In this document: positions 27,739 to 34,929 of the stretch, piece after piece
Layout of the letters: each line of letters opens with the position of its first letter
Position numbering within the stretch: the first letter of the stretch is position 1
Origin: an uncultured Robiginitomaculum sp.
Lineage (GTDB): Bacteria; Pseudomonadota; Alphaproteobacteria; Caulobacterales; Maricaulaceae
Length of the DNA: 42,830 nt
Direction: 5' to 3'
Assembly: GCA_938015875.1 (NCBI GenBank)
Contig: CALLXE010000037.1
Coordinates: 1 to 42,830 of the forward strand
The notes under the pieces: model-generated
Told to the model about the DNA's origin: nothing
Seen by the model: only the letters and a program-made list of their open reading frames with translations
Database searches by the model: none
Made by a program: the position numbers and the translations under genes

Positions 27739-27952
27739 GTTGACCTCCGTTGTCCGGTTTTGGCACACACATGCGGCCAAAACGTCTTGTCATATCGGTG
27801 GTTGCAAATCAGAGGCCGGAGCGGGATACGCTCGGACCCAAAATAATCGACACCTGAATTAAGTTTCCGTTCACGGCCCCCATGACCGTATTGTCCCGAA
27901 TAAACCGGATTGGGTTTAAGCTTGCGCAAAGAGACATGGCTAAAATTGAGTT

Positions 27953-27985
27953 AAAAAAATCCCTCCTGCGGTATGCGCAGGAGGG
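27953..27985 (-). terminator. Rho-independent terminator after barrel paralogue 2
   Basis: Read on the minus strand, a perfect 10-bp stem (CCCTCCTGCG with CGCAGGAGGG) and a 5-nt loop run into ATTTTTTTAA. It lies just downstream of the stop of the gene at 28014, so the four paralogues are not one long transcript at this point. Confidence 0.88.
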
Positions 27986-28013
27986 CTGATATTTTTAATA
28001 TTGAGGCAAAGCC

Positions 28014-29030
28014 CTAAAACCGGTAGCGGCCACGCAGGCTGACCGGAACGCTCCAGCGCTCGTCATATTGGTTAGCGCCGGGCAGGGCCGTGCTGTTCGG
28101 AATGGCTGCACCGTCAAGGCCGCCGGAATAACGAATACCGGTTTCAAGACCCAGCATAACATTGCGCGTGACCGGACGTTCGACCCCGATCAGGGCCGCA
28201 CCGGTCGGAACCCACCCGCCTTCGATGAAGTTGAAGTTGCGGCCAAGGCGCTCAGGTGCTGTGACAGCGCGCTGATCTTCGATGCCGATATCATCAATAT
28301 AAGCGGCGCCGAGGCGGCCTTCGACATATGGTTTGTAAGATGTGGAGGCAGGCATAGTTACATATTGACGAAGGCCCAGTTCTGCGCCGTAGCTTTCATG
28401 GTCTGTAAACGTGCCGCGAACCGGCGTCGCGCTGTTGCGCAATGTCACGCGTTCGCCTTCTGATTTTGCCCAAAAGGCTTGACCGGTCAGCATGCGGTTT
28501 CCGCGAAGTGAGCGGGCTGCGCCAAGTTCGGCGCGAATACCCGGTTTAAAGGCTTCGTCCATAGAAACATTGTTATAGCCTGCTCCGGCGGCGTCTTGGC
28601 CGCGAAAGAAACCGCCGCCCGTTGTAAAGTCAGCGCCGATGCTGCCATTGACTGTCCACGGGTTTTCACGCGGTCCGGCATAGTGACCTTTATGGCCGCC
28701 ATGACGGGTTCCTGAATGTTGCGGCGCAGGATAGCTGTGCGACGTGCCGTCATGGCCGGCAGAATACATTGTATTGCCGACAAGCGGACCATTGGGATCA
28801 AAATCCTGCGGATAAGTTTGCGCAATCGGATATTGATAAGCACCGCTGTCGTAAGCGCCGGCGGAATATTGACCGCTTTGGACTTGCGGATTGTAATGGC
28901 CACCGCTTACGTGTTGACCGGAATGGGAGCCGCCATAAGCGTTTCCGTTTGAATAACCGTCCGTTGTGTAGCCAAGCCAGCTGCATCCGGAAAGGGCGAC
29001 GGCGGCAACGCCGCAAATTAAAATGCGCAT
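28014..29030 (-). CDS. Lipoprotein with His/Gly-rich linker and barrel-like domain, paralogue 2 of 4
   Basis: The start at 29030 (MRILICGVAA) has GGAGCG upstream and aligns with the other copies; a longer in-frame ATG at 29126 is less likely. The product is 338 residues. The lipobox is ALSGC (Cys at 16), followed by SWLGYTTD. A linker of about 110 residues rich in Gly, His, Tyr, Ser and Gln follows. The C-terminal domain then repeats the family pattern: RAELGAARSL, GAELGLRQYVTMPAST, KPYVEGRLGAAYIDDI, GGWVPTGAALIGVE, MLGLETGIRYS and the final SLRGRYRF. It is closest to paralogue 1. The extra His content of the linker (HGGHKGH) might bind metal, which is speculation. Confidence 0.82.
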   Translation of the reverse strand: MRILICGVAAVALSGCSWLGYTTDGYSNGNAYGGSHSGQHVSGGHYNPQVQSGQYSAGAYDSGAYQYPIAQTYPQDFDPNGPLVGNTMYSAGHDGTSHSYPAPQHSGTRHGGHKGHYAGPRENPWTVNGSIGADFTTGGGFFRGQDAAGAGYNNVSMDEAFKPGIRAELGAARSLRGNRMLTGQAFWAKSEGERVTLRNSATPVRGTFTDHESYGAELGLRQYVTMPASTSYKPYVEGRLGAAYIDDIGIEDQRAVTAPERLGRNFNFIEGGWVPTGAALIGVERPVTRNVMLGLETGIRYSGGLDGAAIPNSTALPGANQYDERWSVPVSLRGRYRF

Positions 29031-29111
29031 GAAAACGCTCCGTTGTAATGTTCGGATATCGCACGGCGCGTTATCCATCGGAGGTTTGGTTGCAAGTCTC
29101 AGGCCGGCATA

Positions 29112-29150
29112 AAAAAACCCGACCACTCTTTCGAGCGCCGGGTCTTTTTT
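29112..29150 (-). terminator. Terminator hairpin after barrel paralogue 3
   Basis: On the minus strand AAAAAAGACCCG pairs with CGGGTTTTTTT across a loop of about 17 nt, with one G-T pair, and the T tract ends the stem. It sits 20 bp beyond the stop of the gene at 29169. Because A and T tracts flank both sides, it could work in either direction. Confidence 0.65.
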
Positions 29151-29168
29151 AAATTTGTTTGGGTTTAC

Positions 29169-30533
29169 TTAGAAGGCAATCCGTCCGCGAACCTGTACCG
29201 GGACAGACCATGTGTCTTCAGACGTAATGTTTGTGCCTTTGTCATCCGTCCACCGCACGCCGGTTTCAACACCGAACGCTGCGTTCGGGCCGGCCGCGAT
29301 TTCTGCGCCGATCATACCTGCAGCTGTCGGTGACCATCCTTCGCGGATATACACTTGCTTTTCAGGGGACGTAACAACTGTGCCGCCCGTTGATGTTGTC
29401 GTCAGATCAACTTCATTATTGTGGACGAAACCGCCGGAGGCTGAAACATATGGACGGAAGCCGTAATTACCGCCGACATATTGGCGAACGCCGCCTTCGA
29501 CAGTCAGCTCGTTAAGATCGCTGAACTCATATTCGCCGGCTTCGGTAACGTCGTCACCGGTTGCGACCGTGCCCATATTATCGGTAATTGTACCGTTAAT
29601 GATTTTTTGGCCTTCATATTGAGCGTAGCTTGCGCCTGCGAACACTGTCGTATTGCGTGACACGTCATATTCCAGCGAAGAGCCGAGAACTGAGCCGCTG
29701 TCAAAAGCGTCAGCATATTCAATGGCGTTCAAAGCAGAGACGTCGCGGGTTGCGCTGGCCGGTTTGGCCGCTTCACCTTCGAATAACTCACCGGCTGCAT
29801 ATGTCGACACGCCCGCAAATCCTGCCAAACCCAAAGGCTGCGCTGCGCCGCCAACACGAAGTCGAGGCGCTTGGTAATAAGCCGGATAAGGACGCGGCAC
29901 ATAAATCGGCGCGCCTTGAATTTGACGGGCATTGCCGCCGACCACTTGGCCGCCTGTTGCATATTGAGCGTATTGACCGCCGGCAACGCCGCCGACCGCT
30001 GTGCCGTAGCCTGCGCCTGCGCCGAGGGTGGTCACTTGACCGCCATAACCGATATTACCTTGGCCGAAACCCGCAGCATTTGCACCGCTATAGCCTGCGC
30101 CCGGTCCGTAAGCACCGATACCCGGAGCCGACCCTGTCATGCCGTCAAAGCCTTGGCCATAGCCCGCTGCGCCGTATCCTGCGCCGCCCTGACTGAAGCC
30201 TGCTGCGCCATAACCGGTCGCGCCGTTAGCACCATAACCGGCGGCGCCATTTGCGCCGTAACCTGCCGCGCCATAGCCGCCTGCACCATTAGCGCCGGCG
30301 CCGTAGCCCCATCCGCCGCCTTGGCCTGCGCCATATCCGTTAGCGCCGTAACCGGCCGCTTGGCCATAAGCCCCGCCGTAACCGCCGCCGCAACCGGCAG
30401 CGCCTTGGTTCCAGGCTCCGCCATATTGTGAGTGACCGGTAGCGCATCCGTTTGCTGATGAGCCGGAGCCCATACCGAGCCAGGAGCAACCTGACAATAA
30501 TACTGCTGATAGTGTGCAAATTGCGATGCGCAT
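29169..30533 (-). CDS. Lipoprotein with long Gly/Ala/Tyr repeat linker and barrel-like domain, paralogue 3 of 4
   Basis: The 454-residue product starts at 30533 with a strong GGGAGG site 7 bp upstream. The lipobox is LLSGC (Cys at 16), followed by SWLGMGSG. Residues about 20-215 form a low-complexity linker dominated by Gly, Ala and Tyr, with GYGANG/GYGAAG units repeated many times. The C-terminal domain is the family barrel-like one: SSLEYDVSRNTTVFAGASY, LTVEGGVRQYVGG, FRPYVSASGGFVHNNEVD, EGWSPTAAGMIGAE, AFGVETGVRW, and VQVRGRIAF at the end. It is transcribed from a region with four phased TTAA tracts. The linker could span the periplasm or the cell surface; its role is unknown. Confidence 0.83.
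   Translation of the reverse strand: MRIAICTLSAVLLSGCSWLGMGSGSSANGCATGHSQYGGAWNQGAAGCGGGYGGAYGQAAGYGANGYGAGQGGGWGYGAGANGAGGYGAAGYGANGAAGYGANGATGYGAAGFSQGGAGYGAAGYGQGFDGMTGSAPGIGAYGPGAGYSGANAAGFGQGNIGYGGQVTTLGAGAGYGTAVGGVAGGQYAQYATGGQVVGGNARQIQGAPIYVPRPYPAYYQAPRLRVGGAAQPLGLAGFAGVSTYAAGELFEGEAAKPASATRDVSALNAIEYADAFDSGSVLGSSLEYDVSRNTTVFAGASYAQYEGQKIINGTITDNMGTVATGDDVTEAGEYEFSDLNELTVEGGVRQYVGGNYGFRPYVSASGGFVHNNEVDLTTTSTGGTVVTSPEKQVYIREGWSPTAAGMIGAEIAAGPNAAFGVETGVRWTDDKGTNITSEDTWSVPVQVRGRIAF
29890..30476 (-). repeat. Gly/Ala/Tyr hexapeptide-type coding repeat in barrel paralogue 3
   Basis: The encoded linker iterates GYGANG, GYGAAG and close variants. The most regular part lies at about 30135-30370, where the DNA shows degenerate 18-24-base units. 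The DNA copies differ at third positions, so the pattern is kept at protein level rather than being a fresh tandem duplication. Confidence 0.75.
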
Positions 30534-30634
30534 ATCTGCCTCCCTTTTTAAAAAAACTTTCGTCCTATGAAATGTGGTAAACGAATATGTTTAACAAAGC
30601 GTATTCAGGACATTAATTTTGTGTTTAGTTTCAG

Positions 30635-30682
30635 ATGGTTAAAGATTAACCAAGGTTTAATTTCGATTTAATCTTGTGTTAA
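30635..30682. promoter_or_regulatory. Four TTAA tracts at exact 11-bp spacing (overlapping CtrA-type boxes)
   Basis: TTAA occurs at 30646, 30657, 30668 and 30679, each 11 bp apart. Each neighbouring pair is therefore a perfect TTAA-N7-TTAA, the consensus for CtrA binding, giving three overlapping boxes. Just before them, ATGGTTAA at 30635-30642 makes the palindrome TGGTTAA-AGA-TTAACCA. The cluster is 102-150 bp upstream of the paralogue 3 start, in the only gap available for its promoter. CtrA binding is inference. Confidence 0.55.
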
Positions 30683-30691
30683 ATATTCAGG

Positions 30692-32050
30692 CTAAAATCC
30701 GATACTGCCGCGCAGTGTAAGCGGGATCGCAATATTGCCGTCAGTCTCACCGCCGGCTGTAATCGAGCGGCCGCCTTCATAGCGAATGCCGGTTTCAAAA
30801 GCCAAAGCTGCCTTCGGTGTGACTTGCCATTCCGCGCCGACCGTAATCGCGCCGGTCGGAACCCAGCCTTTTTCAAGCACTTCAACCGCAGCGGAGCTGC
30901 CTTCACGGCTATACTGAACATCAGCGGGGTCAGCCCAGAACTGCGCAAGCAAAAGCTGTTCGTTTTGCTGACTGACTTCAAGTTGGTTGTAATGCGCCGC
31001 GCCGGCAGAGGCCGAAATATACGGGTTTAATGGGCGCTCAAGGTGGTTGGTGAAAACGTCTTTGAAATAATAACGGCCACCCACTTCGAGGTTTGTGCGG
31101 CGCATGTCATTGACGGACGCGCTCGTTTTCGCGACGATAATGTCAGGAACCGCCGTATTTCCCAAAATAGGCGCGCCGTTCTCTATAAAGCTTCCCGGCG
31201 TAGCAGGATCTTCAATATAATTTGTTGTCGTCGTCAACTCATGTACGTCCGCTTCATAAGTCGCGCCACTGGTGTTTCTGCCGCGAGCCGCCGAATATGA
31301 TGCATTGGCAAACGCCGCAAACCGATCATTAAGTTGATATTCTGCGCCCGCGCCCAGAGTAAATGGCGCAGCATATAGATCAGAAATACTGATAGATGGA
31401 GACTGATTCTCCGCGCCGGGAACGTTATCAATGCGCGGCTCATAGACATTCAGAATCGTCTGACCGTCGGCCTCACTGCCCTCGCCTGTCGCTTCAACAT
31501 GCAATAAAGGATCATAAAGCTCAGGCAAATCACCGGAATTATAAGCATCGCCGCTGACGCTGGTTTCGAACCCGGTTGTGCCGGTCAGGCGGAAACGCGG
31601 ACGTGTCCAGCTTTTATGAAAGCCCTGATTGGCCGCAGCCTGCGCGCGGTTAATGTCACCGAGTGAGCGTCCGTAAGAGCCTGCGGCCGGTGCCTGATAT
31701 TGGCTTTGCGCTTGGGTTTGGCCGTAGCCGCCTGCGCTTTGACCATATGCGCCGCCATATTGACCGCCCGGAAGGGCGATTGTGACTTGCTCGGGAGAGC
31801 ATCCTTGCGGAACCGGCATAGAGACGGATGTAATTTCGCAGCGGCCGTAAGTTGGGGCCTGCGCGCCATATCCGCGCTGCTGTGGGGCGTATCCGCGAGG
31901 TTGCGGGCTGTGCTGCGCGCCTTGATAACGGCCGGCGGCCTGCGCGCCGCGATTATAATCGGCCCAGCTATCGCTCGAATTTTGTCCTATTCCGAGCCAT
32001 GAACACCCGGATAAAAGGACGGCTGAAGTGGCTAAAGCGGCAATGCGCAT
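30692..32050 (-). CDS. Lipoprotein with Gln/Gly/Tyr-rich linker and barrel-like domain, paralogue 4 of 4
   Basis: The 452-residue product has the lipobox LLSGC (Cys at 16), followed by SWLGIGQN. The linker (about 20-145) is rich in Gln, Gly, Tyr and Ala; it is interrupted by a small segment with two cysteines (YGRCEITSVSMPVPQGC), unique to this copy. The barrel-like domain is the most divergent of the four: LGAGAEYQLNDRFAAFANAS, LEVGGRYYFKD, LNPYISASAGAAHYNQLEV, KGWVPTGAITVGAEWQVTP, AFETGIRYEGG and a final LTLRGSIGF. It is the most upstream member of the array. Its start has GGGAG 9-13 bp upstream, and two copies of a TTATGKTTAA motif lie in the promoter region. Confidence 0.82.
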   Translation of the reverse strand: MRIAALATSAVLLSGCSWLGIGQNSSDSWADYNRGAQAAGRYQGAQHSPQPRGYAPQQRGYGAQAPTYGRCEITSVSMPVPQGCSPEQVTIALPGGQYGGAYGQSAGGYGQTQAQSQYQAPAAGSYGRSLGDINRAQAAANQGFHKSWTRPRFRLTGTTGFETSVSGDAYNSGDLPELYDPLLHVEATGEGSEADGQTILNVYEPRIDNVPGAENQSPSISISDLYAAPFTLGAGAEYQLNDRFAAFANASYSAARGRNTSGATYEADVHELTTTTNYIEDPATPGSFIENGAPILGNTAVPDIIVAKTSASVNDMRRTNLEVGGRYYFKDVFTNHLERPLNPYISASAGAAHYNQLEVSQQNEQLLLAQFWADPADVQYSREGSSAAVEVLEKGWVPTGAITVGAEWQVTPKAALAFETGIRYEGGRSITAGGETDGNIAIPLTLRGSIGF

Positions 32051-32073
32051 ACATATCTCCCACGCGAAAAGCG

Positions 32074-32111
32074 GTTATGGTTAACCGTGGGTTTGCCCTG
32101 TTATGTTTAAC
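32074..32111. promoter_or_regulatory. Direct repeat GTTATGGTTAAC / GTTATGTTTAAC upstream of paralogue 4
   Basis: Two 12-mers differing at one base lie at 32074-32085 and 32100-32111, 26 bp apart. On the minus strand, the strand of the gene, they read GTTAACCATAAC and GTTAAACATAAC; the first contains the CtrA half-site TTAACCAT exactly. They lie 24-61 bp before the start at 32050. TTATGGTTAA also occurs upstream of the DUF885 gene. Confidence 0.5.
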
Positions 32112-32165
32112 AAGTTGTGAAACAGGCGATATTTTGCGTTATTTTTTTTAGGCCGCGTCCGGTTT

Positions 32166-32507
32166 CTACAGGATTTCGAGCACAGATTCCGGAGGCCGGC
32201 CAATGCGCGCAGCCATATCTGTCTCTACAATCGGGCGTTCAATCAGCTTAGGCGTGGCAGACATTGCAATAATTAGATAATCCCCTTCTTTTTGCGAAAG
32301 GCCCTGCTCTTTATAGTCCGCCTCGCCTTTGCGCATCATCAAGCGCGGCTCCTTTATGCCCAATTTCCCCATCAGCGCCTTAATGTCAGATACACTCAGC
32401 GGCGTTTTCAGATATTCTACAATCTCAGGGCTGTGACCGTTTTCTGTCAGCAGCGCCAAAGTTTGGCGGGATTTAGAGCAGCGCGGATTGTGATAAATTT
32501 TCAGCAT
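32166..32507 (-). CDS. ArsC-family (glutaredoxin-type) reductase
   Basis: This 113-residue thioredoxin-fold protein carries the ArsC motif YHNPRCSKSRQTLALL, with the catalytic Cys at about residue 10, and LKTPLSVSDIKALM. It also has the basic segment LMMRKGEADYKE and the C-terminal ERPIVETDMAARIGRPPESV with its conserved Arg. These match glutathione/glutaredoxin-dependent arsenate reductases, which turn arsenate into arsenite. No arsR, arsB or acr3 gene lies nearby, so it may be a housekeeping member of the ArsC/YfgD type rather than part of an arsenic operon. Divergent from the pyridoxal kinase gene 49 bp away. Confidence 0.88.
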   Translation of the reverse strand: MLKIYHNPRCSKSRQTLALLTENGHSPEIVEYLKTPLSVSDIKALMGKLGIKEPRLMMRKGEADYKEQGLSQKEGDYLIIAMSATPKLIERPIVETDMAARIGRPPESVLEIL

Positions 32508-32556
32508 TTGAAGTCTCTCGGTTGATATCTGTCTCTATATAGGCGACGAACAACGA

Positions 32557-33378
32557 ATGAAAACCGCCTTAATTATATCATCCCAAGTCGCAGCAAGCCG
32601 GGTCGGCGCGTCAGCAAGTGCGTTTTGCCTTCAGCGTCTGGGCGTGAACACGATTGTCCTGCCCACCACGCTCCTTGGCCGGCACCCGGGATGGGGGGCG
32701 CCCGGCGGGGGCGCGGTTGATCCCGACAGGCTGCGCGATATGTGGGACGCCATTGCCGCGCAGGGTATTACGATAGACGGCGTCATGACCGGATATATGG
32801 CGGACGCAGGCCATATTGATCTGGCCGCAGACATTATAAAGACCCTGCGCGCGGCCAATCCGAACCTGACAGTCCTCGTCGATCCGGTCATGGGTGATCA
32901 CGGCAAATTATATGTGCCCGAGCCTATCGCCCGCGGCATTATAGAGACTCTGATACCGCTCGCCGATTATGACACGCCTAATTTATGGGAGCTTGGCTAT
33001 ATGACGAAGCAACCGACGGATAGGCCGGATCGCATTATTGCAGCCGCAAGAAAGCTCACTGCGCGCACATTGGTCACGTCCGTTCCCGCCGGTAATAAAA
33101 TCGGCGCGATGCTCTGCACACCGGACGGAGCCTATCAGGTCTCTCATCCTAAATTCATCCAAACACCTCATGGCGGCGGGGACAGTTTGGCGGGCACGTT
33201 TTTGGGTCGCCTGTTGACGGGTCACGCGCCGCAAGACTCCCTCGCGCTCTCAACGGCATCGATTTTTGAAATATTGCGCATGGCGGAAACGACGGGGGAT
33301 GCCGAACTGCCGCTGGTGCGCGGACAAGATGCGCTTATCGGGGCTGCGGGACTTGCTGTGACGCGGTTAGCGGCCTGA
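32557..33378 (+). CDS. pdxY: Pyridoxal/pyridoxamine kinase
   Basis: The 273-residue protein belongs to the ribokinase-like PdxK/PdxY group that phosphorylates pyridoxal in vitamin B6 salvage. Visible features are IISSQVAASRVGASASAF at the N-terminus and VNTIVLPTTLLGRHPGWG (substrate region). VLVDPVMGDHGKLYVPE (about 107-123) and YDTPNLWELGYM follow. The ATP/anion hole with the catalytic Asp is in TPHGGGDSLAGTFLGRLL (about 203-220). PdxY is chosen over PdxK from overall pattern only. It is a single gene; downstream lies a noncoding stretch with a candidate small RNA. Confidence 0.9.
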   Translation: MKTALIISSQVAASRVGASASAFCLQRLGVNTIVLPTTLLGRHPGWGAPGGGAVDPDRLRDMWDAIAAQGITIDGVMTGYMADAGHIDLAADIIKTLRAANPNLTVLVDPVMGDHGKLYVPEPIARGIIETLIPLADYDTPNLWELGYMTKQPTDRPDRIIAAARKLTARTLVTSVPAGNKIGAMLCTPDGAYQVSHPKFIQTPHGGGDSLAGTFLGRLLTGHAPQDSLALSTASIFEILRMAETTGDAELPLVRGQDALIGAAGLAVTRLAA

Positions 33379-33454
33379 TAGCCTGTTCCCAATTTAAACA
33401 GCGGCCGGCCCTGCGCGTTTCGTTCATTTTGGATTCACATACAAAACTTTATCA

Positions 33455-33560
33455 GCTGCGCAACTAAACATCATTGGGGAATGTGTAGTTTAAGGGCCGA
33501 CCACGCGCCCCGTGTCGGCACTTTTAAGCCCTGCATCATTCGTGATGCGGGGCTTTTCAT
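33455..33560 (+). ncRNA. Candidate structured small RNA with three hairpins
   Basis: No ORF fills 33379-33621. Three hairpins follow in series. Hairpin 1 is at 33462-33490 (AACTAAACAT with ATGTGTAGTT, one mismatch, loop CATTGGGGA). Hairpin 2 is at 33496-33519 (GCCGA..CACG with CGTG.TCGGC). The third is a strong terminator at 33526-33557. The first loop exposes a GGGGA run. The 5' end is uncertain; an AT-rich stretch at 33425-33452 could hold a promoter. Alternatives are a long 3' UTR of pdxY or an attenuating leader of the hydrolase gene at 33622. Confidence 0.4.
33526..33557 (+). terminator. Rho-independent terminator with TTCG tetraloop
   Basis: AAGCCCTGCATCA pairs with TGATGCGGGGCTT (13 bp, one G-T pair) around a TTCG loop and is followed by TTTTCATTTTC. 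It ends either the candidate small RNA or the pdxY transcript. It lies 65 bp before the next gene. Confidence 0.88.
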
Positions 33561-33621
33561 TTTCGCCGCCGAGCCCTATTTCCCCCTGCCCCCCTATCAA
33601 ATTCCGTGATACCAAACCTCC

Positions 33622-34758
33622 ATGACAGACACATACCCAACAGACGGTTACTGCGCGCCCGGATTTGAGCCGGTTCGCGAGGCCTTTATCGATAATTTCA
33701 CCCGCAGCGAGGAAATCGGCGCGGGGTTTGCCGTAATCCGCGACGGGGAAACGCTCGTGGATTTATTCGGCGGGTTTTCGGATCGTCGCAAGGAAAAGCC
33801 TTGGGCGCGCGATACGCTCGCGCCGGTTTATTCCTCGACCAAAGCCGTGGCCGCCATTGTCATCGCCCATCTCGCGGACGCCGATAAGCTCGGCTATAAT
33901 CAGAAGGTCGCGAGCCTCTGGCCGGAGTTTGCCGCAGCCGGCAAGGGCGACATTACCGTGGGTGATGTGATGTCTCATCAAGCGGGCCTGTCCGGCATAT
34001 CTGACCCGTCATGGCAGCCCGCCGATTGGATGGATTGGGATAAAACCTGCGCCAAGCTCGCTGCGCAAAAACTGATATGGGAGCCCGGCAGCGCCGCCGG
34101 TTATCACCCGGTGACGTACGGATATTTGGTCGGTGAAATTGCCAAGCGCGCGGACGGGCGCTCGCTCGGGCAAATCCTGCGCGAGGATATTTGCGCGCCC
34201 CACAGCATTGATTTTCACATCGGCCTTCCCGGCAGTGAACACGTACGCTGCGCCGATCTTGCCAAGCCTCGGCAAGCTCCGGATTTGGGGCAGATTAATG
34301 ACGCGACGCGATTTGCGTTTATTGAAAAGTGGTCAAGTTCTGCCGGGACCGGCAGCCTTGATGCGTGGCGGCGGGCGGAAATTCCGTCGACAAACGGCCA
34401 CGGCACGGCCCTGAGCCTTGCCCGGATTATGCAGATTTTTATGGACGGAAAACTCGACGGCGACGTGTATCTGTCCGAAGATATGCTCGCGGGTGCATTG
34501 GCCGTTCGCGTCTCGGGGCCCAACCTGGTACTGCCGTTTGACCTGAACGGATGCGCGGGCGTTTTCCAAAATGCGCCCAATATGTTTTACGGCCCTAATC
34601 CCAAAACCGTAGGGCACAGCGGATGGGGCGGGTCATGCGTTTTCGCCGACAGCGACGCCGGCCTGACTGCGGCCTACGTCATGAACCGCCAGAGTCACTA
34701 CCTGATGGGCGACCCGCGAACCTTACGATTGATTGAGGCACTTTACGGGTGCTTATAA
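33622..34758 (+). CDS. Serine hydrolase with beta-lactamase (class C/esterase) fold
   Basis: The 378-residue protein belongs to the beta-lactamase-related family, which includes EstB-like esterases and D-aminopeptidases. The nucleophile motif SxxK is SSTK in PVYSSTKAVAAIVIAHLAD (Ser at about 73). A Tyr-containing motif appears as AAGYHPVTYGYLVGEIA (about 158-174). A C-terminal GHSGWGGS (about 331-338) takes the place of the KTG/HxG box. There is no signal peptide, so it is probably cytosolic and more likely an esterase than an antibiotic-resistance enzyme. The start ATG has no strong Shine-Dalgarno. It stands alone, with noncoding DNA on both sides. Confidence 0.9.
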   Translation: MTDTYPTDGYCAPGFEPVREAFIDNFTRSEEIGAGFAVIRDGETLVDLFGGFSDRRKEKPWARDTLAPVYSSTKAVAAIVIAHLADADKLGYNQKVASLWPEFAAAGKGDITVGDVMSHQAGLSGISDPSWQPADWMDWDKTCAKLAAQKLIWEPGSAAGYHPVTYGYLVGEIAKRADGRSLGQILREDICAPHSIDFHIGLPGSEHVRCADLAKPRQAPDLGQINDATRFAFIEKWSSSAGTGSLDAWRRAEIPSTNGHGTALSLARIMQIFMDGKLDGDVYLSEDMLAGALAVRVSGPNLVLPFDLNGCAGVFQNAPNMFYGPNPKTVGHSGWGGSCVFADSDAGLTAAYVMNRQSHYLMGDPRTLRLIEALYGCL

Positions 34759-34876
34759 AATAATGCGCGCGGGCGGGCGGAATACTCAGCATAATATCAG
34801 GTCCGCCGGCTTAAATTGCAAAGCCCGCCCCTTGAACCTTTGAGTTAAACGGGGGCGCTGCCCACAGCGATGGTTG

Positions 34877-34914
34877 ATAACTGTAAATATAACTGTCTCA
34901 TCGACCATAACTGT
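34877..34914 (+). promoter_or_regulatory. Three direct repeats of ATAACTGT
   Basis: The octamer ATAACTGT occurs at 34877-34884, 34889-34896 and 34907-34914 (spacings 12 and 18 bp), immediately upstream of the short ORF at 34930. Repeats in this position look like binding sites for a regulator. The preceding stretch, 34759-34876, holds only GC-rich potential hairpins and no gene I can support. Confidence 0.45.
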
Positions 34915-34929
34915 TCTATGCTAAATATT

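Noticed and set aside
30135-30370. Regular repeats that could be read as a CRISPR array
   Set aside because: The units are coding, degenerate at third positions and have no unique spacers of constant length; no cas gene is near.
29630-30431. Two long plus-strand frames (188 and 186 codons) across the repeat region
   Set aside because: They are antisense to the Gly/Ala/Tyr repeat of paralogue 3. The repeat keeps several frames open, and the products are Arg/His- or Ala/Thr/Ile-rich without ribosome sites.
32166-32507. Arsenic-resistance operon
   Set aside because: Only an ArsC-family protein is present; no regulator, efflux pump or methylase is adjacent, so no operon is called.
33622-34758. 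Beta-lactamase resistance gene
   Set aside because: SxxK is present but there is no signal peptide and no KTG box; an esterase-like hydrolase is more likely.
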